From Candidatus Neomicrothrix sp. UBA825 (GTDB lineage Bacteria; Actinomycetota; Acidimicrobiia; Acidimicrobiales; UBA8592): a stretch of DNA of 5,204 bases. Both the position numbers and the translations under genes were made by a program. Below, piece by piece: positions 1-5,204 of this stretch. Location of the stretch: the NCBI GenBank assembly GCA_002295705.1, contig DBHP01000027.1:1-5204 (forward strand). Direction: 5' to 3'. The stretch's first letter is position 1; the number at the start of each line of letters is the position of its first letter. The notes below the pieces were generated by a model that did not search any database, was not told the origin of the DNA, and was given only the letters and a program-made list of their open reading frames with translations.

Positions 1-341
1 GTCCTCACTGTCAACGGGAGGTTCCACGCGTATCTAATTGGTTGCAAGAAAACGGTGTCCCCACTGAAATCGAGATCTTGGCTGTCTCAACCGCTGTACG
101 TGAAGGAACCCCTAACTACCCTCCCTCAGAATGGTTTACTAAGGAACGCTGGCCAACAGATATTCTCGTCGATAACCAAGACAATGACTTAGCAGCAGCG
201 TATGGACTTGCTGGTTTTCCTTACTGGGTGCTCGTAGACGCCACAGGAAGAATTGTCCATCGAAGTAGTGGCGAGTTAACTGAAGAGCAGTTCGGCTACC
301 TTGTCGAACTTGCTATTTCGTTAGCCCCGAAGCTTGCTTAG
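1..341 (+). CDS. Thioredoxin-fold (TlpA/DsbA-like) protein, 3' part only
   Basis: The reading frame is open from base 3, and its first complete codons read P-H-C. The two bases before them (GT) fit a Cys codon cut by the window edge, so the active site is probably C-P-H-C, a thioredoxin-superfamily CxxC. About 113 residues are visible. After the CxxC helix come the segment IEILAVSTAV, a region around DILVDNQDNDLAAAYGLAG, and G-F-P-Y-W (Pro codon at 219-221). That Pro is the expected cis-Pro next to the active site, followed by the strand VLVDATGRIV. This order matches TlpA/ResA-type thiol-disulfide oxidoreductases. Such proteins are usually exported or membrane-anchored, but the N-terminus is missing, so location cannot be read. 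An in-frame TTG at 42 lies downstream of the CxxC and is not a credible start. The gene ends in TAG and converges on the - strand genes. Confidence 0.85.
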   Translation, partial: PHCQREVPRVSNWLQENGVPTEIEILAVSTAVREGTPNYPPSEWFTKERWPTDILVDNQDNDLAAAYGLAGFPYWVLVDATGRIVHRSSGELTEEQFGYLVELAISLAPKLA

Positions 342-371
342 ATTTTGAGTATCAAACCCTAATTTCAGCAA

Positions 372-464
372 TTATTGCCAGCAGGTACAACCACAATTGG
401 ATTCCGCTGTGCATTCGCACACTGGCTCGCAAGGGCAGTCACAACCTTCATTTTGTGTTTCCAT
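372..464 (-). CDS. Cysteine-rich 30-residue metallothionein-like mini-protein
   Basis: A short ORF lies wholly between the convergent thioredoxin gene and the acyl-CoA dehydrogenase gene, overlapping neither. It starts with ATG (464-462) and ends with TAA (374-372). The 30-residue product has 8 Cys at positions 8, 10, 12, 16, 18, 24, 26 and 28, giving CxCxC, CxC and CxCxC clusters. It has six acidic residues (E2, E6, D9, E13, E17, E21), one Trp, and no His, Lys or Arg. Closely spaced CxC motifs are the hallmark of metallothioneins, which bind Cu(I), Zn or Cd through thiolates. The size is close to the tiny fungal copper metallothioneins and well below the usual bacterial SmtA type. An in-frame TAA 12 bases upstream fixes the start within a few codons. 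No good Shine-Dalgarno is visible, but TAAACT six bases before the ATG would suit a leaderless transcript. I do not recognise a named family. Metal binding is inferred from composition; a redox or maturation-peptide role is possible. Confidence 0.6.
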   Translation of the reverse strand: METQNEGCDCPCEPVCECTAESNCGCTCWQ

Positions 465-482
465 GCCTATAGTTTAACGCAA
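465..482 (-). promoter_or_regulatory. Possible leaderless promoter (-10) of the Cys-rich mini-gene
   Basis: Reading the - strand, the hexamer TAAACT, of the TAnnnT form common in actinobacterial -10 elements, ends six bases before the ATG at 464. Transcription would then start at or next to the start codon, which fits the absence of a Shine-Dalgarno. A -35 element is not convincing. Such hexamers are frequent by chance in AT-rich gaps, so this is weak evidence. Confidence 0.3.
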
Positions 483-483
483 A

Positions 484-499
484 TAGGGTAAGTCCCCTA
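484..499. repeat. Short inverted repeat between dehydrogenase and mini-gene
   Basis: TAGGG (484-488) and CCCTA (495-499) are perfect inverse complements separated by six bases. They fill much of the 37-base gap between the stop of the small dehydrogenase subunit and the start of the Cys-rich mini-gene. The hairpin has only five pairs and lacks a U-run, so a strong terminator is unlikely. It could be an attenuator, a processing site or a regulator site, or it could be chance. Confidence 0.3.
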
Positions 500-501
500 A
501 C

Positions 502-1563
502 TTATGCTTTATTTGCGAGTAAATTTCCTAATTTTTCAAGTTGTTCTTCGCTATTGCCCATCGTCAGTTCCAGCTGACGTGCCATCAAAAAATACCTATG
601 CAATGGGTAATCGCGATCAACACCAACTCCGCCATGTAAATGCGTGGCGGCATGGACAACCCGGAATCCCGCTTCGGATGCCCACCAGCGTGCTATAGCA
701 ACTTGTTCCGCAGCTGGAAGCCCTGCAGAGATCCTCCAAGCCGCCTGACGCGAGGTAAGACGCACAGCTTCGGTATCTATATACGCATCACCAGCTCTTT
801 GGCTCACAGCTTGGAAAGTCGCTATGGCTCTATCAAATTGTTGCCGTATTTTGGTGTACTCGGATGCGAGATTTAAAGAGGCTTCACAGGCCCCTGCCAT
901 AATGGAGCAAATAGCAGAATCAATGCGCAAACCTAACCAGATCGTGAAATCTTCATATGAAACTGTTCCTAGTTGCTGGGTATCTACATTTTCCATGGTC
1001 AATATTGCCTGAGAGTATCCCGTGGTAGTTTCACGAGGCTGTATAGAAACTCCAATTTCTGATCTCTTGACAACAAAAATGCCAGAGGCTGTTGGAACCA
1101 AAAAGATGTCAGCCTCAAGGCCAAAAGACACGAAATTAAAAGATCCACTGATTTGGGCCTCTTCAACCGTTACCTCATCAGAGGCGATGTGAGCCGTTGT
1201 CACAATTAATTCGCCTTCGGCAATCTTTGGCAGAAGTTCAGCCTTTTGGCTTTCAGTACCAAACTCTTGGATCGGTAAGGCACCAGTGACAATTGTTTCC
1301 AACGCTGGTACCGGAGCAGCATATTTCCCAACTTTTTCCAGCAAAGCAGTGACGCCAAGAAAACTTAGACCGGCTCCTTGAAACTCTTGATGGATAGTTG
1401 CGCCCACGACTCCGGTTTTGGCTAACGATAGCCAGAGGTCCCGATCAAAGCTCTCTCCAGATTTAGTTAATGATCGAAGGTGTTCATGTGTAACTTTGTC
1501 TTCAAATATCTGTTGGGTTAGGTCACTAATCGCTTGCTCTTCTTCAGAAAAATCAAAATCCAT
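502..1563 (-). CDS. fadE27: Acyl-CoA dehydrogenase, FadE27/ChsE5-type beta subunit
   Basis: This 353-residue protein begins MDFDFSEEEQ, a typical acyl-CoA dehydrogenase start. It has the all-helical N-terminal domain, a poorly conserved middle beta domain, and a C-terminal helical domain with R-Q-Q-F (240-243), FQAVSQRAGDAYID (250-263) and HGGVGVDRDYPLHRY (310-324). From memory, these last segments closely resemble mycobacterial FadE27 (ChsE5). Where medium-chain enzymes carry the catalytic Glu of YEGT, this protein has Met335 in T-M-G-N. The alternative helix-G position (about I214) is not Glu either. It therefore probably cannot act alone and instead contributes FAD-binding surface to a heterotetramer with the gene six bases upstream. 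In mycobacteria that complex oxidises 3-oxo-cholest-4-en-26-oyl-CoA. The substrate here is inferred, and a different bulky acyl-CoA is possible. The symbol is assigned by resemblance. Confidence 0.85.
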   Translation of the reverse strand: MDFDFSEEEQAISDLTQQIFEDKVTHEHLRSLTKSGESFDRDLWLSLAKTGVVGATIHQEFQGAGLSFLGVTALLEKVGKYAAPVPALETIVTGALPIQEFGTESQKAELLPKIAEGELIVTTAHIASDEVTVEEAQISGSFNFVSFGLEADIFLVPTASGIFVVKRSEIGVSIQPRETTTGYSQAILTMENVDTQQLGTVSYEDFTIWLGLRIDSAICSIMAGACEASLNLASEYTKIRQQFDRAIATFQAVSQRAGDAYIDTEAVRLTSRQAAWRISAGLPAAEQVAIARWWASEAGFRVVHAATHLHGGVGVDRDYPLHRYFLMARQLELTMGNSEEQLEKLGNLLANKA

Positions 1564-1569
1564 ATGCTT

Positions 1570-2739
1570 CTACCGATCTGCCCTCGGGAAACCCATCCCA
1601 AACATTGTTATAAGGTCTCGTTGCATCTCGTTGGTGCCACCTCCAAATGTAAGAATCACCAGTCCTCGGTAAAGAGACTCCAACCGTCCTTCCTTATCTA
1701 GATCATCAGAAACCAAATATGCTACTTCGTTATATATTTGCATAAGCTTTCTGAAAGCCCTTGTGTAAAACTCGGTTCCATACACCTTGACCGACGACGA
1801 ATCAGCCACGTCAAGATGCTTTGTCGCCACACTCCAAGCAACTTTCCAATTCAGCAATCGGAGGAATTCAAGTTCGGCGGTAACCTCAGCTAAATTTCGC
1901 CGAACCCAAGGGATATCAAGAACTCGTGTGCCATCAGCACGGCAATTCTCTTTAGCCCAAGCTAGTGCTTCGTCAATGCACCGCTCAACCAAAGCCGACG
2001 AACAAAGCGTCACCCTCTCACGATTAAGTTGGCTAGTGATGAGACGCCAACCCTGATTTTCCTCACCAATTATTGCAGAGGCAGGAACGCGAACATCATC
2101 AAAAAATGTGTGATTAATATTATGAGATGACAACAGAGATAAAGGCTCGATTGTGATACCCGGCGTATCGATAGGAATAGCAAATAGTGATATCCCCTTA
2201 TGCTTAGGAACATCTAAATTAGTGCGCGCAGCAAGCCAGATATAGTCGCAACCTAATGCAAGACTGGTCCATGTCTTTTGCCCGTTAATGACATATTCGT
2301 CTCCGTCACGAACTGCTTTTGTAGTGAGAGATGCGAGATCGGTCCCCGCATCAGGTTCACTGTAACCTATGCAGAAATGAAGTTTTCCTGCAGCGATTTG
2401 TGGAAGAAAAAAGGCTTTCTGTTCATCAGTTCCATATTCCATAATTGTCGGACCAACGGTATTGATCGTGAGCATAGGAGCAGGCGACCCAACACGCATC
2501 GTTTCGTCGTAAAAGATGAATTGTTCAATAGCGCTTTTCCCTTGACCTCCATATTCCTGAGGCCAGCCCATAGCAATCCAACCGTCTTCACCTAACTGCT
2601 CAACAAGCTTTCGCCGAACAGGCCCTGTTCCTTCTTCCAGTTTCTGCAATTCATGAATTTCAGGGGTAATGAGGTTCGTATAGTAAGTCTGAAGCTCTTC
2701 CCGCAAAACCTTTTGCTCATCTGTAAAGTCAATAAACAT
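1570..2739 (-). CDS. fadE26: Acyl-CoA dehydrogenase, FadE26/ChsE4-type catalytic alpha subunit
   Basis: The product is 389 residues with a full acyl-CoA dehydrogenase fold: GWPQEYGGQG near residue 58, GYSEPDAGTDL (125-135), NGQKTWTS (152-159), and TFGGGTNEMQR (364-374) near the C-terminus. The YEGT catalytic Glu is replaced by Gly367. A Glu in L-N-R-E-R-V (Glu241) falls where isovaleryl-CoA dehydrogenase keeps its helix-G catalytic Glu, so it is the likely base. The protein strongly recalls mycobacterial FadE26 (ChsE4), whose partner FadE27 also follows directly in that genome. The two proteins should form an alpha2beta2 flavoenzyme that introduces the first double bond in beta-oxidation of a sterol-type side chain. 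I chose ATG at 2739 because GGAAGG lies nine bases upstream; the in-frame GTG at 2748 abuts that ribosome site. The stop codon is followed by the beta-subunit ATG after six bases, which suggests co-translation. Confidence 0.9.
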   Translation of the reverse strand: MFIDFTDEQKVLREELQTYYTNLITPEIHELQKLEEGTGPVRRKLVEQLGEDGWIAMGWPQEYGGQGKSAIEQFIFYDETMRVGSPAPMLTINTVGPTIMEYGTDEQKAFFLPQIAAGKLHFCIGYSEPDAGTDLASLTTKAVRDGDEYVINGQKTWTSLALGCDYIWLAARTNLDVPKHKGISLFAIPIDTPGITIEPLSLLSSHNINHTFFDDVRVPASAIIGEENQGWRLITSQLNRERVTLCSSALVERCIDEALAWAKENCRADGTRVLDIPWVRRNLAEVTAELEFLRLLNWKVAWSVATKHLDVADSSSVKVYGTEFYTRAFRKLMQIYNEVAYLVSDDLDKEGRLESLYRGLVILTFGGGTNEMQRDLITMFGMGFPRADR

Positions 2740-2748
2740 GACCGACAC

Positions 2749-2754
2749 CCTTCC
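2749..2754 (-). promoter_or_regulatory. Ribosome binding site GGAAGG that decides the fadE26-like start
   Basis: On the - strand GGAAGG ends nine bases before the ATG at 2739, ideal spacing. It directly touches the alternative GTG at 2748, which is therefore rejected as the start. Confidence 0.65.
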
Positions 2755-2793
2755 GACCTCTATTCTTGCGCAGGCCTCTCTAGATTTCCACTC

Positions 2794-3180
2794 CTAGCAA
2801 TCCAGTCCTTCATTACTCTTTTCAAATAAGTCTTCAAGCTCTGCTACAAGTTCGGAAGGCTTATTCTTGAATTTACTTAATTGATCTGCACTCATAATTT
2901 GAATCCAGTTACCTTCAGATTCGGTAATAAAGGAAGGTAGACCTCCAGCAGCTTTGAGTTGCGATGCTGTCGCCTCATCTCGATGGATCAAATGAATATC
3001 AAGGTCGCTTGAGTTGCAAACTCTTTTCCATTTCCTTTTACCAAAGGGATTCCACCCATGTGTGGTGTCGCAAAGGTTACACGAGGCTCTCCCGAGAACT
3101 TTTAGAATTGAGTATTGAAGTTCTCCAAGGAATGATCCGTCTGCGTTGTAGATGCCAAACACAACCTTTTCGTTACCCAT
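2794..3180 (-). CDS. Small conserved CxxC protein of unknown function
   Basis: The predicted product has 128 residues. It opens with a strand and YNADG motif (VVFGIYNADG, 6-15), then has a C-N-L-C-D-T-T-H-G segment (Cys34, Cys37), a W/K/R-rich stretch with Cys55, H-R-D-E (66-69) and G-G-L-P-S-F (79-84). A helical acidic tail ends in Cys128. This layout (YNADxG, CxLCxxTxG, W, HRDE) recalls a widespread uncharacterised bacterial family; I know no established function. The CxxC followed later by a strand with Leu-Pro could suggest a thioredoxin-like or thiol/metal site, but this is only inference. ATG at 3180 has GGAGG eleven bases upstream and overlaps the transporter stop by eight bases (ATGGGTAA), a classic coupling arrangement. 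A GTG start at 3222 would lengthen the overlap to 50 bases and is less likely. The acyl-CoA dehydrogenase pair follows after 54 bases. Confidence 0.75.
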   Translation of the reverse strand: MGNEKVVFGIYNADGSFLGELQYSILKVLGRASCNLCDTTHGWNPFGKRKWKRVCNSSDLDIHLIHRDEATASQLKAAGGLPSFITESEGNWIQIMSADQLSKFKNKPSELVAELEDLFEKSNEGLDC

Positions 3181-4345
3181 GCGTAACCAAACCTCCACCC
3201 GCTTTAAAAAATTGAACTCCACTTAACTTAAGGGCTAAGGAGCTTAGGATGAGAACTACTCCTGCAACAATAATGAATGTTACCTCCGGCCCCGGGCCTG
3301 CATAGAGAGGGGCGGCCAGCAAAGCCGCTATCCCCGCGCCTATCGAACTCGCTGCTGCAACCAAGCCTTGGCCTGTAGCACGCTCGTTCTCATCAGTTGC
3401 GGCCACCATAGCTGCATGACATGCTGGTGACCCCACCCCTTGGCCCAAAGCTTCGATCATTGCTAACGCCATGAGTAAGATTGGCGAAGTAAGGAATCCG
3501 TAGACAACTGTCATAGGGATAATTATTGCTACAGCAAATAGTGCTGCTCTCCACGCTCCTGCACGATCAATAAACTTACCTGCCATACTTGCAACGATCG
3601 CAAAAGGAATACCATACATCGTCAAACTCACACCGACGAACAGTGTGCTTGCTCCCAAGTCCTCCATAAACCGTGCCCATATAGCTTCGTACATGCCTGC
3701 GGGAAAGAAGAGAGCCGCTCCGAGAAGAATAGCTCCCAATGCCTCCTTTCGGCGAATGATAAGTAGCACTGAGTCAGATCGTGAGACTTTGTTTTTTGCA
3801 ACTGGTGGTGGAGAGAAATTCAGCTTCAACAAGCTTGGCAGTATCAAGATAAGGGCACACGAAAAAGTCAGAAACGGAGCTTTTAGCCCCCAGACCTCAT
3901 TGATAAAGGCCCCAAGAACAGGGCCGGCAACGAATCCGGATGTTTCAACTGCTGTCAACTGACCTAATCGCTCGCCTGCTCGACTCGTATCTGCGTTAGC
4001 GACAACGGCTCGGGCAGCCGGAGCAAAAGCACCTATTCCAAGTCCAGTTAGCACTCGCGCTAAGATTAACTCCCACGCTGATGACGCCACAGCGAACCAC
4101 AATGAACCCAAAGCTGCAGTTACAATAGCACCTGCCATAAGAATCTTTGTCTGGCCCCGATCTGCTAATGGTGCAAGTAAGAGTTGCGCTACGACAGCTG
4201 AGAAAAAGGCAGAAGCAGCGATCAAACCCAGAATGCCGTCAGCGAAACCCAGTTCATCTTGGAGCGAAGCTATAAGGCCAAAGACGACACCAATTGACGC
4301 AGTTAGCGTAAAGATAGCTACATAGATGCTTCTGGGTATTTGCAT
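3173..4345 (-). CDS. MFS transporter, 12-helix, drug/metabolite exporter-like
   Basis: This is a 390-residue, highly hydrophobic inner-membrane protein with about twelve predicted helices (near 7-29, 36-60, 68-88, 91-113, 131-152, 156-175, 200-222, 233-255, 265-285, 287-308, 326-348, 354-375). A basic central loop lies around 176-200. Motif A of the major facilitator superfamily appears as L-A-D-R-G-Q-T-K (60-67) and is echoed in the second half by G-K-F-I-D-R (256-261). Helix 4 carries ARVLTGLGIGA (96-106), motif B with its Arg. Helix 5 has G-F-V-A-G-P-V-L-G-A (137-146), close to the motif C signature of proton-coupled antiporters, which favours export. The substrate cannot be read. The start is uncertain: ATG at 4345 is given, but TTG at 4351 is six bases from AGGGG and adds two residues. 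It lies about 57 bases after the NrtR-like regulator and overlaps the next gene by eight bases. Confidence 0.85.
   Translation of the reverse strand: MQIPRSIYVAIFTLTASIGVVFGLIASLQDELGFADGILGLIAASAFFSAVVAQLLLAPLADRGQTKILMAGAIVTAALGSLWFAVASSAWELILARVLTGLGIGAFAPAARAVVANADTSRAGERLGQLTAVETSGFVAGPVLGAFINEVWGLKAPFLTFSCALILILPSLLKLNFSPPPVAKNKVSRSDSVLLIIRRKEALGAILLGAALFFPAGMYEAIWARFMEDLGASTLFVGVSLTMYGIPFAIVASMAGKFIDRAGAWRAALFAVAIIIPMTVVYGFLTSPILLMALAMIEALGQGVGSPACHAAMVAATDENERATGQGLVAAASSIGAGIAALLAAPLYAGPGPEVTFIIVAGVVLILSSLALKLSGVQFFKAGGGLVTHG
3192..3196 (-). promoter_or_regulatory. GGAGG ribosome binding site for the CxxC protein
   Basis: GGAGG on the - strand lies inside the transporter's last codons, eleven bases before the ATG at 3180. 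The spacing is slightly long. Together with the ATGGGTAA overlap it supports translation coupled to the transporter. Confidence 0.5.
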
Positions 4346-4360
4346 TATCAAAGTCTGCCC

Positions 4361-4426
4361 CTGAATAGTCTAAATGAGATGAAATCAGGAGAATTTATCT
4401 AGTTATCTTCGAATAGGACTATTCAG
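4361..4426. repeat. Inverted repeats spanning the regulator/transporter junction
   Basis: CTGAATAGTC (4361-4370), just upstream of the transporter start, is the perfect inverse complement of GACTATTCAG (4417-4426) in the last codons of the regulator gene, with 46 bases between. The distal arm also sits in its own local palindrome, GAATAGGACTATTC (4411-4424, 6+6 with a two-base centre). The core GAATAG/CTATTC thus occurs three times in 66 bases. The arm near the transporter overlaps a possible -10 hexamer TAGACT (4372-4367, - strand). Operator, looping site or RNA stem are possible. One 10-base pair at this distance can also occur by chance in 5 kb. Confidence 0.4.
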
Positions 4427-5176
4427 CAAGGTTTCAGTTCCAGCAGAGTAAAGTTTTGCGGGCCTGCCGCCGGTCTGAGAAGAGTCAGCATTTCTGCCAA
4501 GATCAATAATAAAGCCAGGGGAGGTGAGAACTTTCTTTTGGAAATTTCCTGGATCGAGTTCAGCGTCCCAAATAGTTTCGTATACTTTCCTCAGTTCACT
4601 AATTGTGAACTCCTGAGCGCAAAATTGTGTGGCGATGGTGGAATACTCTAATTTAGCTCTTGCTCTTGTAACCGCATCAGTAAGTATGTGGCGATGGTCA
4701 AATGCAAGATTCATCTGATCACTTAGAGCTTCCTCAACTGGCATGAAGTTTGCGTGAGAGGCACCCCTTCCGCCTTCAGGGTCCTCCAATGTAGGGCCAA
4801 TCCCAAAATAAGCAATCGATATGACTCGTTGCTCTCTTGGGTCCCTATTCGGAGACCCATACGTACCGAGTTGTTCCAAATAGCCCAATTCTCTCTCCAA
4901 CCCAGTCTCTTTCTTCAGCTCGCGTAAAGCTGCTTCCTCTGGTTCTTCGCCGCGCTCACCAATATCCATGCGGATCAACCCCCCAGGAAGGGCCCAAAAA
5001 TCCAAGAAAGGAGGAACGCCCCGCTTAATAAGGAGTACTTGGAATGTTTCATCCTTGATAGTGAATAGTGCAATATCTGTTGCTACAAGAACTTTATGGT
5101 CTTCGATCGTTGGTGCTTCGGTGCTTTGAAGGGGATTGTTAGACAAGTAAGTGCCTTCCATAAGTAGTACTTGCAT
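4403..5176 (-). CDS. nrtR: NrtR-family Nudix/winged-helix transcriptional regulator
   Basis: The 257-residue protein has an N-terminal Nudix domain (about 28-165) followed by a C-terminal winged helix (about 188-244). The latter has FTISELRKVYETIW, LDPGNFQKKV and the closing GRPAKLY, the signature layout of NrtR regulators. These bind ADP-ribose or related ligands through a usually inactive Nudix fold and repress NAD-metabolism or other catabolic genes. The Nudix box (65-93) runs from LPGG to RELKKETGL. It carries about five extra residues (around D71-E78), and Lys89 replaces the first Glu of the catalytic EE pair, which fits a sensor rather than a hydrolase. ATG at 5176 is chosen; ATG at 5161 (252 residues) is an alternative, and neither has a clear ribosome site. 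A TTG at 5194 would lie inside the upstream palindrome and is rejected. The targets are unknown; the adjacent transporter and the gene itself are the nearest candidates. Confidence 0.85.
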   Translation of the reverse strand: MQVLLMEGTYLSNNPLQSTEAPTIEDHKVLVATDIALFTIKDETFQVLLIKRGVPPFLDFWALPGGLIRMDIGERGEEPEEAALRELKKETGLERELGYLEQLGTYGSPNRDPREQRVISIAYFGIGPTLEDPEGGRGASHANFMPVEEALSDQMNLAFDHRHILTDAVTRARAKLEYSTIATQFCAQEFTISELRKVYETIWDAELDPGNFQKKVLTSPGFIIDLGRNADSSQTGGRPAKLYSAGTETLLNSPIRR

Positions 5177-5198
5177 AAATTGTGAAAAATACAATTTA
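5176..5198. promoter_or_regulatory. Perfect 8+8 palindrome, candidate operator upstream of nrtR
   Basis: TAAATTGT (5176-5183) and ACAATTTA (5191-5198) are exact inverse complements around a seven-base AT-rich spacer. The 23-base size and symmetry suit a dimeric winged-helix repressor. The site touches the chosen ATG and abuts a possible -10 hexamer, so binding there would block transcription. NrtR proteins often control their own gene, so autoregulation is a reasonable inference. The half-site does not match an NrtR consensus I can recall with confidence. Confidence 0.55.
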
Positions 5199-5203
5199 CT
5201 ATA
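5198..5203 (-). promoter_or_regulatory. Possible -10 element TATAGT of the nrtR promoter
   Basis: Read on the - strand, TATAGT differs from TATAAT at one base. It would start transcription near 5191, inside the palindrome, leaving a leader of about 15 bases before ATG 5176 or 30 before ATG 5161. The -35 region is outside the window, so the promoter cannot be completed. Confidence 0.4.
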
Positions 5204-5204
5204 T

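Noticed and set aside
42..341. Thioredoxin-fold ORF starting at TTG 42
   Set aside because: The frame is open to the window edge and the CxxC motif lies upstream of this TTG, so the gene is 5' truncated by the window and does not start here.
344..356. TTTGA-GTA-TCAAA hairpin after the thioredoxin stop as a terminator
   Set aside because: The stem has only five AT-rich pairs and a three-base loop with no U-run; not a convincing intrinsic terminator.
504..1012. Overlapping + strand ORFs opposite the small dehydrogenase subunit
   Set aside because: They are low-complexity shadows in other frames with no recognisable domain, opposite a clearly conserved - strand gene.
2278..2595. ORFs on either strand within the large dehydrogenase subunit region
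   Set aside because: They overlap conserved acyl-CoA dehydrogenase motifs in a different frame and have no family features.
4601..4629. Two AATTGTG half-sites resembling the nrtR palindrome
   Set aside because: They are direct, not inverted, and sit within codons of the conserved winged-helix region, so they are best explained as coding sequence.
5177..5194. TTG start at 5194 for the nrtR-like gene
   Set aside because: It lies inside the perfect palindrome and too close to the candidate -10 element, and the added residues are not family-like.

Overview
This window looks like chromosomal DNA of an actinobacterium, possibly a lower-GC lineage such as the Acidimicrobiia. This rests on recognisable actinobacterial families (a FadE26/FadE27-type acyl-CoA dehydrogenase pair, an NrtR-type Nudix regulator) and possible leaderless start signals. 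The taxonomic call is an inference; no rRNA or other marker gene is present. Base composition is moderate, without the extreme GC bias of streptomycetes or mycobacteria.

Layout: the first 341 bases hold, on the + strand, the 3' end of a thioredoxin-fold gene whose beginning lies outside the window. Everything else runs on the - strand. In transcription order, from right to left, it reads: an NrtR-like Nudix/winged-helix regulator (about 5176-4403); a 12-helix MFS transporter with exporter-type motifs (4345-3173); a small CxxC protein of an uncharacterised family overlapping the transporter stop by 8 bases (3180-2794); a two-gene acyl-CoA dehydrogenase pair (2739-1570 and 1563-502); and a 30-residue cysteine-rich mini-gene (464-372) that resembles a metallothionein. 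The gaps on this strand are all under 60 bases, so one operon or two overlapping units are plausible. No gene-free stretch exceeds 300 bases.

How the parts may work together: the two dehydrogenases look like the alpha and beta subunits of an alpha2beta2 enzyme that starts beta-oxidation of a bulky CoA thioester, classically the C26-oyl-CoA side chain of a sterol. Each lacks the usual C-terminal catalytic Glu, and only the larger keeps a Glu at the alternative helix-G position. The regulator has a degenerate Nudix box, as expected for a sensor of ADP-ribose-like ligands, and an 8+8 base perfect palindrome sits just in front of it. A second set of inverted repeats lies at the regulator/transporter junction. 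A link between NAD/ADP-ribose sensing and sterol-like catabolism or export is therefore a hypothesis raised by gene order alone. The most unusual item is the cysteine-rich mini-gene: 8 Cys in 30 residues, in CxCxC, CxC and CxCxC clusters, with no His, Lys or Arg.
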